A stretch of 64,000 nt of DNA. It comes from Aldrovandia affinis. Lineage: Eukaryota; Chordata; Actinopteri; Notacanthiformes; Halosauridae. Below are positions 11,501 to 22,440 of this stretch, piece after piece; position 1 is the stretch's first letter; each line of letters begins with the position of its first letter. The position numbers and the translations under genes are program-made. The DNA lies in NCBI GenBank assembly GCA_029706075.1, contig JAINUG010000020.1:7120546-7184545 (forward strand), written 5' to 3'. Below the pieces are notes generated by a model. It ran no database searches, was not told the DNA's origin, and was given only the letters and a program-made list of their open reading frames with translations.

Positions 11501-11880
11501 TCTTCTCTGTCCTGATCTCTCGCTGGTGGAACAACCTTCCGCAATCAGTCAGGACCACGGAATCACTTGCGATCTTCCGCAAGAGACTCAAAACCCACCT
11601 TTTCAGACTCCACTACCACTGAACTCTGTACATCTAGCTAATTGTCATCACCACTGCTTACTCAACTTAATAAGAAATTTAAATTTTAAAAAAATAACCA
11701 TTTCCTTCCCAGTGTTACAGGTATGGTACGCAGCTGCCTGCAATGATGTCTATCGCTGTATTACTGCACTGATCTCTTGCGCAAACTATGATTGCTCCTA
11801 CCATGTATTTATGCTAAGTCGCTCTGGATAAGAGCGTCTGCTAAATGCTTGAAATGTAAATGTAATGTAAAATGTATTCA
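8600..11880 (+). mobile_element. L2-clade (Maui-like) non-LTR retrotransposon, nearly full length
   Basis: Plus-strand order is endonuclease, reverse transcriptase, C-terminal region, then a 3' UTR ending in the fish L2 tail (tcgctctggataagagcgtc at about 11819) and an ATGTAA-type repeat near 11850-11872. The coding part is C-rich on the sense strand, as in other fish L2 elements. No target duplication was identified. Confidence 0.85.
8830..11622 (+). pseudogene. L2 LINE ORF2: AP endonuclease plus reverse transcriptase, frameshifted
   Basis: The endonuclease starts near GLWNCQSAVRKADFI (8848) and passes through IIVLYRPPG (about 9160), VLLLGDFNLLLD (9250) and SDHCFLSF (9437). The RT has LLDLSAAFDTVDH (10540), GVPQGSVLGP (10710) and the catalytic YADD at 10808-10819. 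The C-terminal part reads HLDYCNFLLAGLP, HWLPIAVRIRFK, LKTHLFRLHYH to 11622. Frames shift at least near 9040, 9730-9960, 10335-10540 and 11040, with several stops, so the product is dead. The final open frame (11152-11622) is long only because the copy is fairly young. Clade assigned from motif style; CR1/L2 relatives are the alternative. Confidence 0.8.
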
Positions 11881-11924
11881 GAAATCTAAGAGCGCCAACA
11901 TGTCATCTGCTGTCTAATTGTTTC

Positions 11925-11985
11925 CTCATTATTATTATTATTATTACTATTATTATTATTATTATTAGTAGTAGTAGATGCTGTT
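11925..11985. repeat. (TTA)n/(TAG)n trinucleotide tract
   Basis: Simple repeat directly after the L2 element. Its reverse complement is found at 7380-7410, at the outer edge of the inverted L2 copy. Confidence 0.85.
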
Positions 11986-11989
11986 GTAG

Positions 11990-12950
11990 TTGTATTACCT
12001 GATTGAACACATAAAATAACTAAATATATGTATTTTTAAAAATACATGAGTGACATACCTGGAAAACGCAACACACACAATGCGTTTTCTCAAATGTGTA
12101 ACTACAAACGCCTTTGAAGATCTAAATAATATGGAATGAAAATGCGTTTACTTTTCATATAACTGGCTCATCACTACTAGCGCAGCTACACTGGATGCAG
12201 CCCGCAATACAGCACGTGGTGATAGCCAGCTAGCTGACATAACGGTATCAGTATTACGATGCCTATAAAGTCACTATGACCAAATAGCATTTAATATAAA
12301 TGATAACATTACATGCTAATGAGAACAGACAACATTATGCATCAGAACTTTCAACCCGAAACACATTATTTCTTATAAAATGTCAAAATACAGGGGACTG
12401 CATGGTTCACACGAAACATACCTCCAGCATCGGAAAAGTATACTTTGGCTGGAGCACGCAATTCACCAGACATAAACGCAGTTTGCAGTACCACATACGA
12501 CCAGCAGAGTCACTCGCAACACATAAACATTACATAGGAACAATGTCAAAAATGATTAAAAGAAAGTAATAATTTGGGTGAAAGTCACTAAATTCAACAA
12601 GGGCATTTCTAACTCTGTTACACATATACACAAAATATTTATAGATTCGTCAAACATCAAGCATTGTTATAAAAGTACAATAATGTATAATTGTAATATA
12701 CTGTATATCAGTTATAGAAAGAAGCCACATAGTTGCCAGAGCAGAGACTACAAGTGCCTCCATCTTGCTTTGGTTAGGGGCACACACCTCCAAGAAGAGA
12801 AATCTTCCACGGAATTCAATGACACGCGCATAATTTCCCAAATTGTTTCCACAAGATAATTATGTTTTGACATTTACGGGGACATATTCTTGATAATTGT
12901 AATCAAATGTTGAATTTCAAATATATTTGCAGTTAAGGCCCATCGCACAT
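11990..12950. other. Unassigned AT-rich stretch
   Basis: Frames up to 93 codons occur here but show no family resemblance, no splice-site support and AT-rich random-like composition. I see no repeat structure. Confidence 0.35.
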
Positions 12951-13199
12951 TTAATGAAGGAATATAAACCTTTTTACAGACTCTGGCTGCCTGCATACTG
13001 ACAGTAACCTCCTGCATGTGAATGGTTTGCGGTAACTCTGAGGTCCCCCGTCAGCCCGTATCTCTTGTACCCAGAAACAGGGATCTTGTGCTTCCATTTT
13101 GTGTGCCCTGCAGTCGGCCCTATAGGTATGTGTGTCCCTGAGGTTGTGCTGTTTGAGGTATTTTGTCCCAGGTAAAGAACCCAGGTAGCTGTGAAAGCC

Positions 13200-13326
13200 A
13201 ATGTGTGTATCAGTGTGTGCATGAGTTTGTGTGTGTATGTGTGTGAGTGTGTGTTTGTGTGTGAATGTGTATGTGTGTGAGTGTGCGTGCGTGTTTGTGT
13301 GCATGAGTTTGTGTGTGTGTATATGT

Positions 13327-13364
<38 letters not shown>

Positions 13365-13399
13365 GTGTGAGTGTGTGTGCGTGTGTGTGTGTGTGTGTG

Positions 13400-13430
<31 letters not shown>

Positions 13431-13432
13431 TG
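13200..13432. repeat. (TG)n microsatellite
   Basis: Interrupted TG dinucleotide tract of about 230 bases with embedded tgag/tgcg variants. Long 'TH' or 'CV' frames across it are artefacts. A GA-rich, purine-only tract follows at 13560-13650. Confidence 0.95.
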
Positions 13433-14149
13433 AGAGGAGGAAGGGGAGAGGGAGACAAGCGGGGGGGCAAAGACAGAGCCACACCCCTCTCCCTCACAGA
13501 GGACTTCCCCATTGGACCTCATACTGACGGACAGCTCCCATGCTGAGAGAGGGAATGTGATGGCAGGTTGTAGAGAGGGAGAAAGAGAAGGAGGGAGAGA
13601 CAGAAAGATGGAGAGAGAAGGAGGGAGGGAGAGAGAAAGGCAAGCAGAGAGTCTTTGTGCTTGGTCTGGGTCTGAGATGTAAAAGGTATTATTAATCAGA
13701 GAGAAAGATCAAAGACTCCTCTTTCTATCTGTACGAGGAGCTCAGCTTTGATGTCACATCTCTTCTAAAATATGTGTATGTGTGTTTTTTGGGGGGTGGG
13801 GTGGGGTTGTGCATGTTACAATCTGTAGAGTCTGTTACATTCTGCTATTGCTGTGTATAAAACACTACTGGCCCTGCACATACAGGAAAGGTCACATCCA
13901 TCAAAAAGGTTTGACATTTACAGGTTTGCAATTTCTCTTTATTGTGGAGAACAAGAGAGAGAAAGAGAGGGAGTAAAAAAGAGAGACAACAAACTAGTTT
14001 CCAGTCTGGGCTCTGAGCACACATCATCACAGGTGCACTTGTCTGAACGCCAGCGTTTTTACACCTGCTGTCTGCTTAGCACACGGTGACCAGAGCGCCA
14101 TGGTGAGCAGGTGCTGCCACCCGGAGGACAGAGCAGGACACAGCACACC

Positions 14150-14152
14150 CCC

Positions 14153-14210
<58 letters not shown>

Positions 14211-14271
14211 CACACACATACCCCCCACAGCCAGACCCCCACAGTCACACATGCACACACACATACACATG

Positions 14272-14303
<32 letters not shown>

Positions 14304-14308
14304 CATAA
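14150..14308. repeat. (CA)n microsatellite, two blocks
   Basis: Pure CA at about 14155-14208 and 14268-14296, linked by a degenerate CA-rich spacer. Confidence 0.95.
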
Positions 14309-14576
14309 TGCCAATAAGAGCAAGCTGCTGTTAAGGCAGTTAGAGGTGATCTGTCTGGCCGATGGATTTATATCAGGACCCTGAAATAAACTGGCATAAT
14401 TGTGCAATGAAAACATTATTTGGAAAAGTTTAATTATGATTATACAAAGATAGCGGCTTCTATTTTTGCAAACCTATATACGATATAATAAATATTTAAA
14501 TAATTGCAATTCCGTACGATCTGGATGACTGGAGGAAGGCTAGACGTTGACCCTTCCAAGCTCTTCTCTGACAGCT

Positions 14577-15064
14577 GATCTGACAGGAAGTGTCACGCTC
14601 GTGTCCTCTGTGATCTGACAGGAAGTGACATGCTCGTGTCCTCTGTGATCTGACAGGAAGTGTCACGCTCCTGTCCTCTGTGATCTGACAAGAAGTGACA
14701 CACTCCTGTCCTCTGTTATCTGACAGGAAGTGACACTCATGTCCTCTGTGATCTGACAGGAAGTGACACTCTCCTGTCCTCTGTGATCTGACAGGAAGTG
14801 TCACCCTTCTGTTCTGTCATCTGACAAATAGTGACACACTCCTCTCCTCTGTGATCTGACAGGAAGTGACATGCTTGTGTCCTCAGTGATTTGACAGGAA
14901 GTGACATGCTCCTGTCCTCTGCGATCTGACAGGAAGTGACATACCCCTGTCCTTTGTTATCTGACAGGAAGTGACACTCTCCTGTCCTCTGTGATCTGAC
15001 AGGAAGTGTCACCCTCCTGTTCTGTCATCTGACAAATAGTGACACACTCCTCTCTTCTGTGATT
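14577..15064. repeat. 35-bp minisatellite with higher-order period
   Basis: About 14 copies of a 34-37-bp unit (gatctgacaggaagtgacac followed by tctcctgtcctctgt). A distinctive variant (tcatctgacaaatagtgaca) occurs near 14817 and again near 15023, so roughly six units have been duplicated as a block of about 200 bp. Long minus-strand frames here are just the unit read through. Confidence 0.9.
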
Positions 15065-15289
15065 GCTTAGGCTATACGTAATGGTTTGCACAATAAAGTT
15101 ATTAATAAATTAAAACAACATAAGCTAGGCTACTTGTGGAAAACAAAACAAAAACACACATTGGTTTTCCAAAACTGCCCCCATTAGGATAATTGACACA
15201 TCCTTGAAGGAAATGTATTTAATATACATATTATTGTTCCACACGTGTAAAACATTTCGGTCAATCTATAGGCTATAAAATGTCCAATA

Positions 15290-16371
15290 ATGCAGTGGTT
15301 TGCAAGAGGCAGCATTGGCACTTCTCGAAGATATCGCCAACCACGCAATAAGAAGGGAACGAGTTATTAGAGATCAGGCAGACTTCTTTGCGCATGATGA
15401 TGAATGGCTGATAAGCAGGTACGTTTGCCGAGAGCTACGCTATTAGAGCTTTGTGCCCAGATGGGCCCGAATTTACAGAGACGCACAAACTGCAACCAGG
15501 CCATACCCGTTGACGTGCAATTGTTATCCGTCCTTGGGTTCCTGGCTACAGGAACATTCCAAAGAGAAATTGGTGACCGGTCAGGCATATCCCAGCCATC
15601 GGTTAGTAGAATTATGCCAGCTGTACTTCAAGGCATCATTAGTTTGCCCCCTCAGTACATAAAGTTTCCTTACACTGCCGAGGAGCTGCAGAATGTGAGG
15701 ATTTTGTGCGCACAACAGGATTCCCCAACATCATAGCTGCAATAGATTGCACTCACGTTGCCATACGGGCATCCGATGCAAATGAGTATGTATAACAGGA
15801 AGAATTATCACTTAATTAATGTGCAACTCATTTGCAATGCCTGTATGCCAATTCTAAACACCGTTGCAATTCCGACTCCTTCATTGTGCGTAATTGCAGT
15901 GTGGGGAATCGTCTAGACTCTAGAGGCTGGAACAGGCGGAGATGGTTGGCTTCTAGGTAAATCACTTTTTTACTTTTTTAATGTGCATAAAATAATTATC
16001 TCTACACAATCAGGTGACAGAGGTTATCCTCTGAAGCCATAGCTTCACACCCCCATAGAGCACCCACAGACAGCCGAAGAAGCCCACTTTCACACGGCTC
16101 ATGCCCGCGCACATTCAGTAGTGGAGCGCACTATCGGGATGTTAAAGGGAAGGTGGCGGTGTCTGGATGCATCAGGAGGGAGGCTGCTGTATGAGCTGCG
16201 CACAATTTCAAGATAATTTGTGATTTAAAGATTTCACATCTGGGGGAGTGGCGTACGCACGTTTTTTTGTGCGTACGTTCATTTTCTCTGAATCACACGT
16301 ATGCACATTTCAGAAATGATCTTAGATCAAATGTAGGATGGTTTCTATGCAACTTTTTTAGAAATGAGGCC
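15290..16371 (+). mobile_element. PIF/Harbinger element with transposase, right end present
   Basis: Coding part 15300-16215, followed by a terminal region with gtgcgtacg motifs and the end agaaatgaggcccc at 16371, like that at 8046. The left end was not found. It lies against the 3' side of the minus-strand ORF at 16385-16862. Confidence 0.75.
15404..16215 (+). pseudogene. HARBI1-like transposase, decayed
   Basis: The first open piece (15404-15736) carries the helix-turn-helix region: LGFLATGTFQREIGDRSG then ISQPSVSRIMPAVLQGI, the normal Harbinger start. Beyond a frame change near 15715 come NIIAAIDCTHVAIRA (first catalytic Asp in DCTH, about 15745), RNRKNYHLINVQLICNA, and near the end AHARAHSVVERTIGMLKGRW, which holds the catalytic Glu. 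The second Asp region (GDRGYPL) is visible at about 16015 in another frame. At least three frame changes or stops break it. Family length is about 350 residues; nearly all of it is represented. Confidence 0.8.
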
Positions 16372-16384
16372 CCAGGTCCCTGAT

Positions 16385-16835
16385 ATTTAGCAAACGTCAT
16401 TATGAGAATAAAAAGTATTAATGAAGACCACACGATAATAATCCATCGTTTATAGTTTGCCCACAACTGTACAGGTTTGCATGCACGTTGAAAAGCCGTG
16501 TCAGCATCGACAGGATCGACCGTGGGTCCTGTCGGATTGCGGGACAAAGGAGCGCTTGCGAAACTGCGGGCGTTGACCCAGGCCCTGCTCGTGTCATTGC
16601 TCCCACTGTTCCGGTTGCTCCCACTGTCCCCATCGCTGGGGGCGTAGCTAACCCTGTTGCTGGGGGTGGAGCTAACCCTGCTGTTGGGGGTGGAGCTGCT
16701 GCCCCAGCAGGCATCAGTGCTGCCCCACCTGGAGTCCTGCTGCTGATTGGTCAGCAGGCAGGGGCTTCCGTGCGGCTGATTGGCTGGCTTGGTGTCCTGT
16801 GGCAGCTGCTCTGACAAATCAGCTTCCTTGCTGCA
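16385..16835 (-). CDS. Orphan minus-strand exon candidate with a C-terminal membrane segment
   Basis: A frame open over about 190 codons. It is preceded on the minus strand by a good splice acceptor (tttttgtgcag, 16836-16846). The N-terminal two thirds is Ser/Asn/Gly/Pro-rich with a short degenerate repeat. A hydrophobic stretch follows (KRWIIIVWSSLILFILIM, about 16405-16460), then TFAKYQ. The frame then runs into the Harbinger terminal sequence at 16371-16376, so the natural end may be lost. I do not recognise the family. It might be the last exon of a small membrane protein or a chance ORF in GC-rich repeats. Phase does not connect simply to the ORF at 16984-17193. Confidence 0.25.
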
Positions 16836-16983
16836 CAAAAACACAGAATGCACTTTTGTCAAAAAAGAGTTATCAGCCCATTTTTTTGAGGAATTGAAAA
16901 TAACATTGTGATTGGTTTATTGAGGAGTTTCGGGGCTTTTTTCAGGAAGCCAATCCCAAGACAGCCTAGGCCAGAAAAACGCT

Positions 16984-17193
16984 CTATATATCAGAGGTTA
17001 AGCATCTGGAGTGGAGACTACTGCTTACAGTACCTGAGTTTGGGGCTGGCTGGCAGGGGCTGGCAGGCACGACCTTTGCACTCTGTTGGCTGATTGGCCT
17101 GGTGCAGTTTGCCTTTATGATGTCATTACTGCTGGATGAGTTGCATGCCCTGATGCACACAAACACCACAGATATAAGGGCCAAAATCACCAT
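16984..17193 (-). CDS. Orphan small ORF with signal-peptide-like start
   Basis: MVILALISVVFVCIRACNSS at the start looks like a signal peptide (hydrophobic core, small residues, then Cys/Asn/Ser). The following 50 residues contain several Cys and Pro. An in-frame stop lies just upstream of the Met, and a possible splice donor (actcag/gtactg) lies inside the frame near 17040. The hAT copy 2 sits only 37 bases upstream. Family unknown; it could be a first coding exon of the gene whose last exon is at 16385-16835, but the phases do not match in a simple way. Confidence 0.2.
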   Translation of the reverse strand: MVILALISVVFVCIRACNSSSSNDIIKANCTRPISQQSAKVVPASPCQPAPNSGTVSSSLHSRCLTSDI

Positions 17194-17230
17194 AGGGAGA
17201 CCTTATTTCACTTTGGTTGATAGGGTTGTG

Positions 17231-19154
17231 CAGGGGTGTAGCACACAATTCTGGGCCCTATACATATGCAGTCTTGTGGGCCCCCTTCCCCTCTTGATCC
17301 ATGACTCTCACGCACCTTTAGATTTTTTTTTTATTGAATCAACAACGATACCAATGAATCTGTAGTGGTTATTAGGGTAATCGCTAATGAACTGCTTATA
17401 CCACATTTAAACAAATAATTAGTAAGATTAGTAAGATTCTCTGGCCATAGTCCTGGGTCTTCTGGCAAATACCCTTCTGCATTCCCCTCACTTTTTTCCA
17501 CTTCCTCCTCTGTCTTCTCCTCATCCTTCTCACTACCCTCAGAGCAATCTTAATTTTCCTTGCTCTCTTCACCTTCATCAGCCTCTTCACTAGTCCTAAT
17601 GCTACTCTCTGCCTATTCTTCCTGCTCACTCTCTGCTACAAGGACAGGCCCCTCTACAAGCATGAAGCATACAGGATTGATATTAGCCTCTTAACCTGCT
17701 TATAATATACAATGAAACAAGCTAGATTCTGCTTAATTTACCAACTAGCTAGCTAACTATCATAATGTAGCTAGCTACGTTAGCTTGTCTTGTTATAGAA
17801 CTGGATCAAATGAGTCTTCAAAAACAAAGTTTCAATGCATTTCACCATCACCAGTAGTATGTTTGCCTGCGTTTGCGATTGCTTTCAGCCAGTAGTGAGA
17901 GTAAAACTGAAATGAGATTAATTGCGATTATCCATTTGAAATTAATCGCATGCGTTAACGTTAACAGCCCTAGTTCAATCGAAACAACGTACCGATATTA
18001 GCTTAAACCACTCTTAAACAGTGTTAGCAAGTTGCTTACCTTTCTTTTGAAAGAAATTAGTGAGCAGTTGTTTTCCCTCAGTTTGCCTTTTTTTCTTTTT
18101 CTCTCTTTTCTCTTTTCTTTTTCTCATGCTCCCACCAGATAGAGCATGAAAATACCTTTAATTTGATACTTTATTCACTCTCATATCTTAAGTTTTAAGG
18201 AAGTTATGGTGATTTTTACACTGAAATTTGCATATTGACCCCTATTGTTTTTCAATGATCTTGAAACAAAAGCTGTGATTCAATAACATAAATGCCCATA
18301 ACTTTCTTAAAAATAAAGATAATTGCATGAAATTTTCAGTAATTACAGATTGAAGCATTCTAAAAAAAGATATGATATATCTTAATTTGAATTGTCTGAA
18401 ATTACATTACATAATCAATTAATCACATAATTACATGTTGCGCACACGCCGCGACACGGCAAAAACCACGGCAGGCAGTGAGCATTTGGCAAAGATATCT
18501 CACATTCCGGGTCAAAAATATCGCATTTCGCATCGACAGATTTCAGTGAAATTTCACCAGAAACAAGATAAAATGTTAAATTAACGTCCTGGATACCTTT
18601 TATTTAGTCCTGAACTTGCGATTTATCATTTTGAAAGCACTAAACACAAGTCTGACTCTGAAGTGTAGCGTATGACCAAACCGAGCAATGTTTAATAAAA
18701 TTTCGGAAACAAGATGGAGGATTGAGTTTTCAACTACGTTATATCGCAGACATATGGTGAAAAAAAAAAACAGACAGCCCTTGAAAAGCCTGCATTTTTG
18801 GGGTACGGCCATAGTCTCTCGTAATCGCTCGCACAGGGACACAGGCACATCTAGACCGCCGCTGCGCTGGGAATTGTAACATACCTACTTAGTGCAGGGG
18901 GCGGACTAAACCATTTGCGCTTTTGAGAGGGGAGAGGGAGGGGGCCCAGAGAGCCTCCAATATTTTTATGGATACAAAGTTCAGTCTCTCAACCTATTTA
19001 TTCAGCCAATATAATTTAGTAATGACACTAATTACTTAGAAATTTAAAATTGCAGACAAATGTTTTGTTTTTCATTCCAGGCTTTTCAAGGGCCCTCCCC
19101 CACTTGGGGCCCTAGGTAGTCAGTTCCCCTTTTCCCCCCGCTACGACGCCCCTG
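17231..19154. mobile_element. Non-autonomous hAT element, copy 2
   Basis: Starts CAGGGGTGTAGCACAC and ends, inverted, CAGGGGCGTCGTAGC at 19154. Flanks 17223-17230 (gggttgtg) and 19155-19162 (aggttgtg) agree at 7 of 8 bases. Same family as 1300-3678. The interior 18120-18890 (AT-rich) has no counterpart in copy 1, and copy 2 lacks copy 1's 1420-1935 block. The transposase relic is reduced to about 18005-18110. Confidence 0.8.
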
Positions 19155-19333
19155 AGGTTGTGATAAGGGCAATTTTATTTCCCCCTTGTGACAACACTGT
19201 GGCCCGGATTAAAACATTTGTTCTTAACTTTTGACTCACAATTAAACGCAAGTGTTAAGTTCAGTTCTTCATCAACACAGTTTAACAAATTCACTAATCA
19301 TAATGATTAAGGTTTTTGCATTGAAAATTTTTT

Positions 19334-19464
19334 ATCTAAAGTTAAGGACAAATACTGATTGAGTACTGCTCCAGACCTGGCAGAAGGTGGAGCTGCAGGT
19401 AGAGCTGGTCTGGATGCCGTGTCTGCTGGGTGCTTTGGAAAGTGGGGGTTCCCTGGCAGCCTGA
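19334..19464 (-). pseudogene. Possible last exon of the coiled-coil gene
   Basis: On the minus strand an acceptor-like gaagctcag precedes an open frame starting AAREPPLSKAPSRHG and ending NFR-stop at 19334. Its phase (0) fits the end of exon 10 at 20052, and it lies at the expected place. It is not coiled-coil and I cannot match it to a family, so the link is tentative. Confidence 0.3.
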
Positions 19465-19740
19465 GCTTCAACTGAGCCTATGGATGAGGACCTGATACCC
19501 CAAAAACCACTAATACGACGAGGGACCCCCATAACCTGATACCCCAAAAACCAATAATATGATCAGGGACCCACATACAACATGACAAAAACCACCAAGG
19601 GACCCCCATACAAAGAATCCCACATTGTCCTTAACAGTTTAATTGTATATATGAAAATACAGGCACCCCAACACAATACGGACACTGTAATTACACATAC
19701 ATGGGCACGGGGTCTCGTGGCATTGGATCTTTACTGTTGA

Positions 19741-19985
19741 CACACAGTACCAGCGATACGATGCATTACTAACACAGCTGAAGCTGTTACACACAGTACC
19801 AGCGGTACGATGCATTACTAACACAGCTGAAGCTGTTACACACAGTACCAGCGGTACGATGCATTACTAACACAGCTGAAGCTGTTGCACACAGTACCAG
19901 CGATACGATGCATTACTAACACAGCTGAAGCTGTTACACACAGTACCAGCGGTACGATGCATTACTAACACAGCTGAAGCTGTTA
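19741..19985. repeat. 49-bp minisatellite
   Basis: Five near-perfect 49-bp copies (cacacagtaccagcggtacg, then atgcattactaacacagctg, then aagctgtta), differing mainly at a g/a in the 'cagcg.tacg' part. It lies in the presumed last intron of the coiled-coil pseudogene. Confidence 0.95.
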
Positions 19986-20182
19986 TTGGTGAATTTGGTC
20001 TCGTTGTCTTGTTTCATCACGTTCAGGTGTAAGCGAAGGGGAGGGGCTCACCTGTTTGAGGACCTTTTTTAGCTCCTCCTCCTGGGCGTGGATCTCAGAT
20101 TGCAGGTCCTGGATCAGTGATTGCTTCCCCAAATCCTCTCTCTCTTCATGGAGCAACTCGTCCAGAGAGACATTCATGCCCT

Positions 20183-20395
20183 GCCAGTTACACAAGGGAA
20201 ACACCTGATTGGTTAGTACCAGTCACACGGGGGAAACACCTGATTGGTTCCAACCAGTTACATGAGGGAAACACCTGATTGGTTAGAGCCAGTTACATGA
20301 GGGAAACACCTGATTGGTTAATGCCAGTCACACAAGGGAAAAATCTGATTGGTCAGTGCCAGTTACATGAGGGCAAACACCTGATTGGTTATTGG
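20183..20395. repeat. 35-bp minisatellite beside exon 10
   Basis: About six copies of a 35-36-bp unit (ccagttacatgagggaaaca then cctgattggttagag). The first copy overlaps the splice acceptor of pseudogene exon 10 (minus-strand taactggcag), so the repeat appears to have grown from the acceptor sequence. Confidence 0.9.
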
Positions 20396-20939
20396 TTACT
20401 GTGTGGTGACAGCAGGTGCAGAACAATGGCAAAAAGAAAAACTCTAAAGCTGGTGGTACTTTAGCTGTCATAGCCAATAAGAAGCTACAAGGAAATACAA
20501 ACCGTATGGCACAACCCACAGAACAGAGTTTACACTCTAGGGGAAAAGAGCGAGTTATAATGGCAGTGCATACCCCCCCTCTACCCCCCTACACACTAAA
20601 GCAAATGTGTGGGAAATATCATCACTTAACTTCACAATGACCAATCAGCACGTGTATCTCATTACCACACGCATGTAATGCTACATACATTTTATTAAAG
20701 AGCTGCACATAATTCAGTGAAGGAAAAATAGAAAATGAACCACAGGGAAAGTGTTTGGTTGGCGGTACCTTAACATCCTTTTTAAGCTCTCTCATCTGGC
20801 CGGACTTGTGGGCGTGTTTCTCGAGCAAGGCGCGTAGCTCCTGTTCCATAACCTTCTTCTCACACTCCTCTGCAGAACAGACCAGAGTCAAATGTACCAA
20901 TCTGTTCTATACACCTGTCCCGTGTCATTCTTCCTGTTA

Positions 20940-21480
20940 TTACATAAATTTTATGTTATATAATGTAATGTGATTTAATGTGATGTGATTTAATGTGTTG
21001 TGATGTGATTTAATATGATGTGATGTGATGGAATGTGATTTAATGTGATGTGATGTGATGCAGTGTAATGTAATGCGATGTGATGTGATGTCATGTGATA
21101 TAATGTGATGTGATTTAATTAATGTAATATAATGTGATGTGATGGAATGTGATTTAATGTGATGTAATGTAATGTAATGTGATGTCATGTGATGTAATGT
21201 GATGTCATGTGATGTGATTTAATGTAATGTAATGTGGTGTGATGGAATGTGATTTAATGTGATGTAATGTAATGTGATGTCATGGAATGTGATTTAATGT
21301 GATGTAATGTGGAGTGATGGAATGTGATTTAATGTGATGGAATGGAATGGAATGTGATGGAATGTGATTTAATGTGATGTGATGTAATGTGATTTAATGT
21401 GTTGTGATGTGATTTAATATGATGGAATGTGATGGAATGTGATTTAATGTGATGTAATGTGGTGTGATGTGAACTGTAAG
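20940..21480. repeat. TGATG/TAATG pentamer-based low-complexity array
   Basis: About 540 bases made of taatg, tgatg and gatttaatg words in shifting order. It fills most of the intron between pseudogene exons 9 and 8. Frames reading SHHITSH on the minus strand are artefacts of the repeat. Confidence 0.9.
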
Positions 21481-22324
21481 GTGTATAGGCATTGGCTGTG
21501 CACAGTCGTGAGTGTGGGGGGGGGGGGTCTGAAACACACTGGTTTTGGCTGCCTCGTTGCGGCTCTTGGCCATGGAAAGGGTGTTCTCCAGATCCTTGAC
21601 CTCCCATCCCTTCATGGCGAATTTCCTGCCCAAATCCTCCTTCCTCTGAAAAAGCTCCTCCTTCTGTCTCTTCACCTACGGAAGCAAGACAGAAACAGCC
21701 AATAAGAAGCTTCCCTACAACATCAAATCTTCTGTACATCCTACACATTTCAGGACACCAACAACATTCTCTGTACAGTGACATTGTGCCGAGAAAGAGG
21801 CTTCATAAATAAAATGATCTTGTTGTTGTTGGTGTTGTTATTATTATATGTCTAAGAATGTTTCACTGACAGACAGAATATTCTCCCACAAAGAATGTAC
21901 GAATGTTTCCCTGATTCGCCAACGGACGCAGGACATGTTCCAGCATGTTCTGCTCACCTGGACCTGGTACTGCTGCAGAGACACTTCCTGTCCATCCAGG
22001 GACATGGTGGACTTGCTGATGACTTCTTACTTCTTCTTCAGCTTCTGCGCTTTACGCAGCCTCTCCTTCACCTCAGCCCTGACGGCAGGAAATGCAGCAT
22101 TTCATTCACACTCACACGATGGAGCATTTCATTCACACTCACACGACTAGATTTCTTTCTTTTGTGCACCCGTTTGTAAATACAACGTAATGCACTTGAC
22201 AGCTTTGCATTTTACAATGGCTTACAATAAAATTACAATAAACTTTATGTCCACTTGTATTTGCCTGGCAATGTATGAAGTAACATAATACAATTGAACC
22301 TTATCTACAACTTTCTCAGAGCCA

Positions 22325-22440
22325 TGATTGGCTATGGTAAATGACTAAAGAGCTCTGATTGGCTTTGGTGGGTTGACTGAAGAGGTCTGATTGGCTAAGG
22401 TGGGTGACTGAAAGGTTCTGATTGGCTAAAAGCCGTTTTA
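22325..22440. repeat. Short tandem repeat beside exon 6 donor
   Basis: Three to four degenerate copies of a ~33-bp unit (tctgattggctaaggtgggt, gactgaa) ending directly at the minus-strand splice donor of pseudogene exon 6 (22441). Confidence 0.7.

Noticed and set aside
12951..13546. Long plus- and minus-strand frames rich in 'HTHTHT' or 'VCVCVC'
   Set aside because: They are translations of the (TG)n microsatellite and its edges; no family, no splice support.
14496..15012. Minus-strand frames of about 90-100 codons with repeated 'RSQRTG.CHFLSD'
   Set aside because: Direct translation of the 35-bp minisatellite.
20940..21784. Minus-strand frame rich in 'SHHITSH'
   Set aside because: Reads through a pentamer low-complexity array; only its first part overlaps the genuine exon 8 in another frame.
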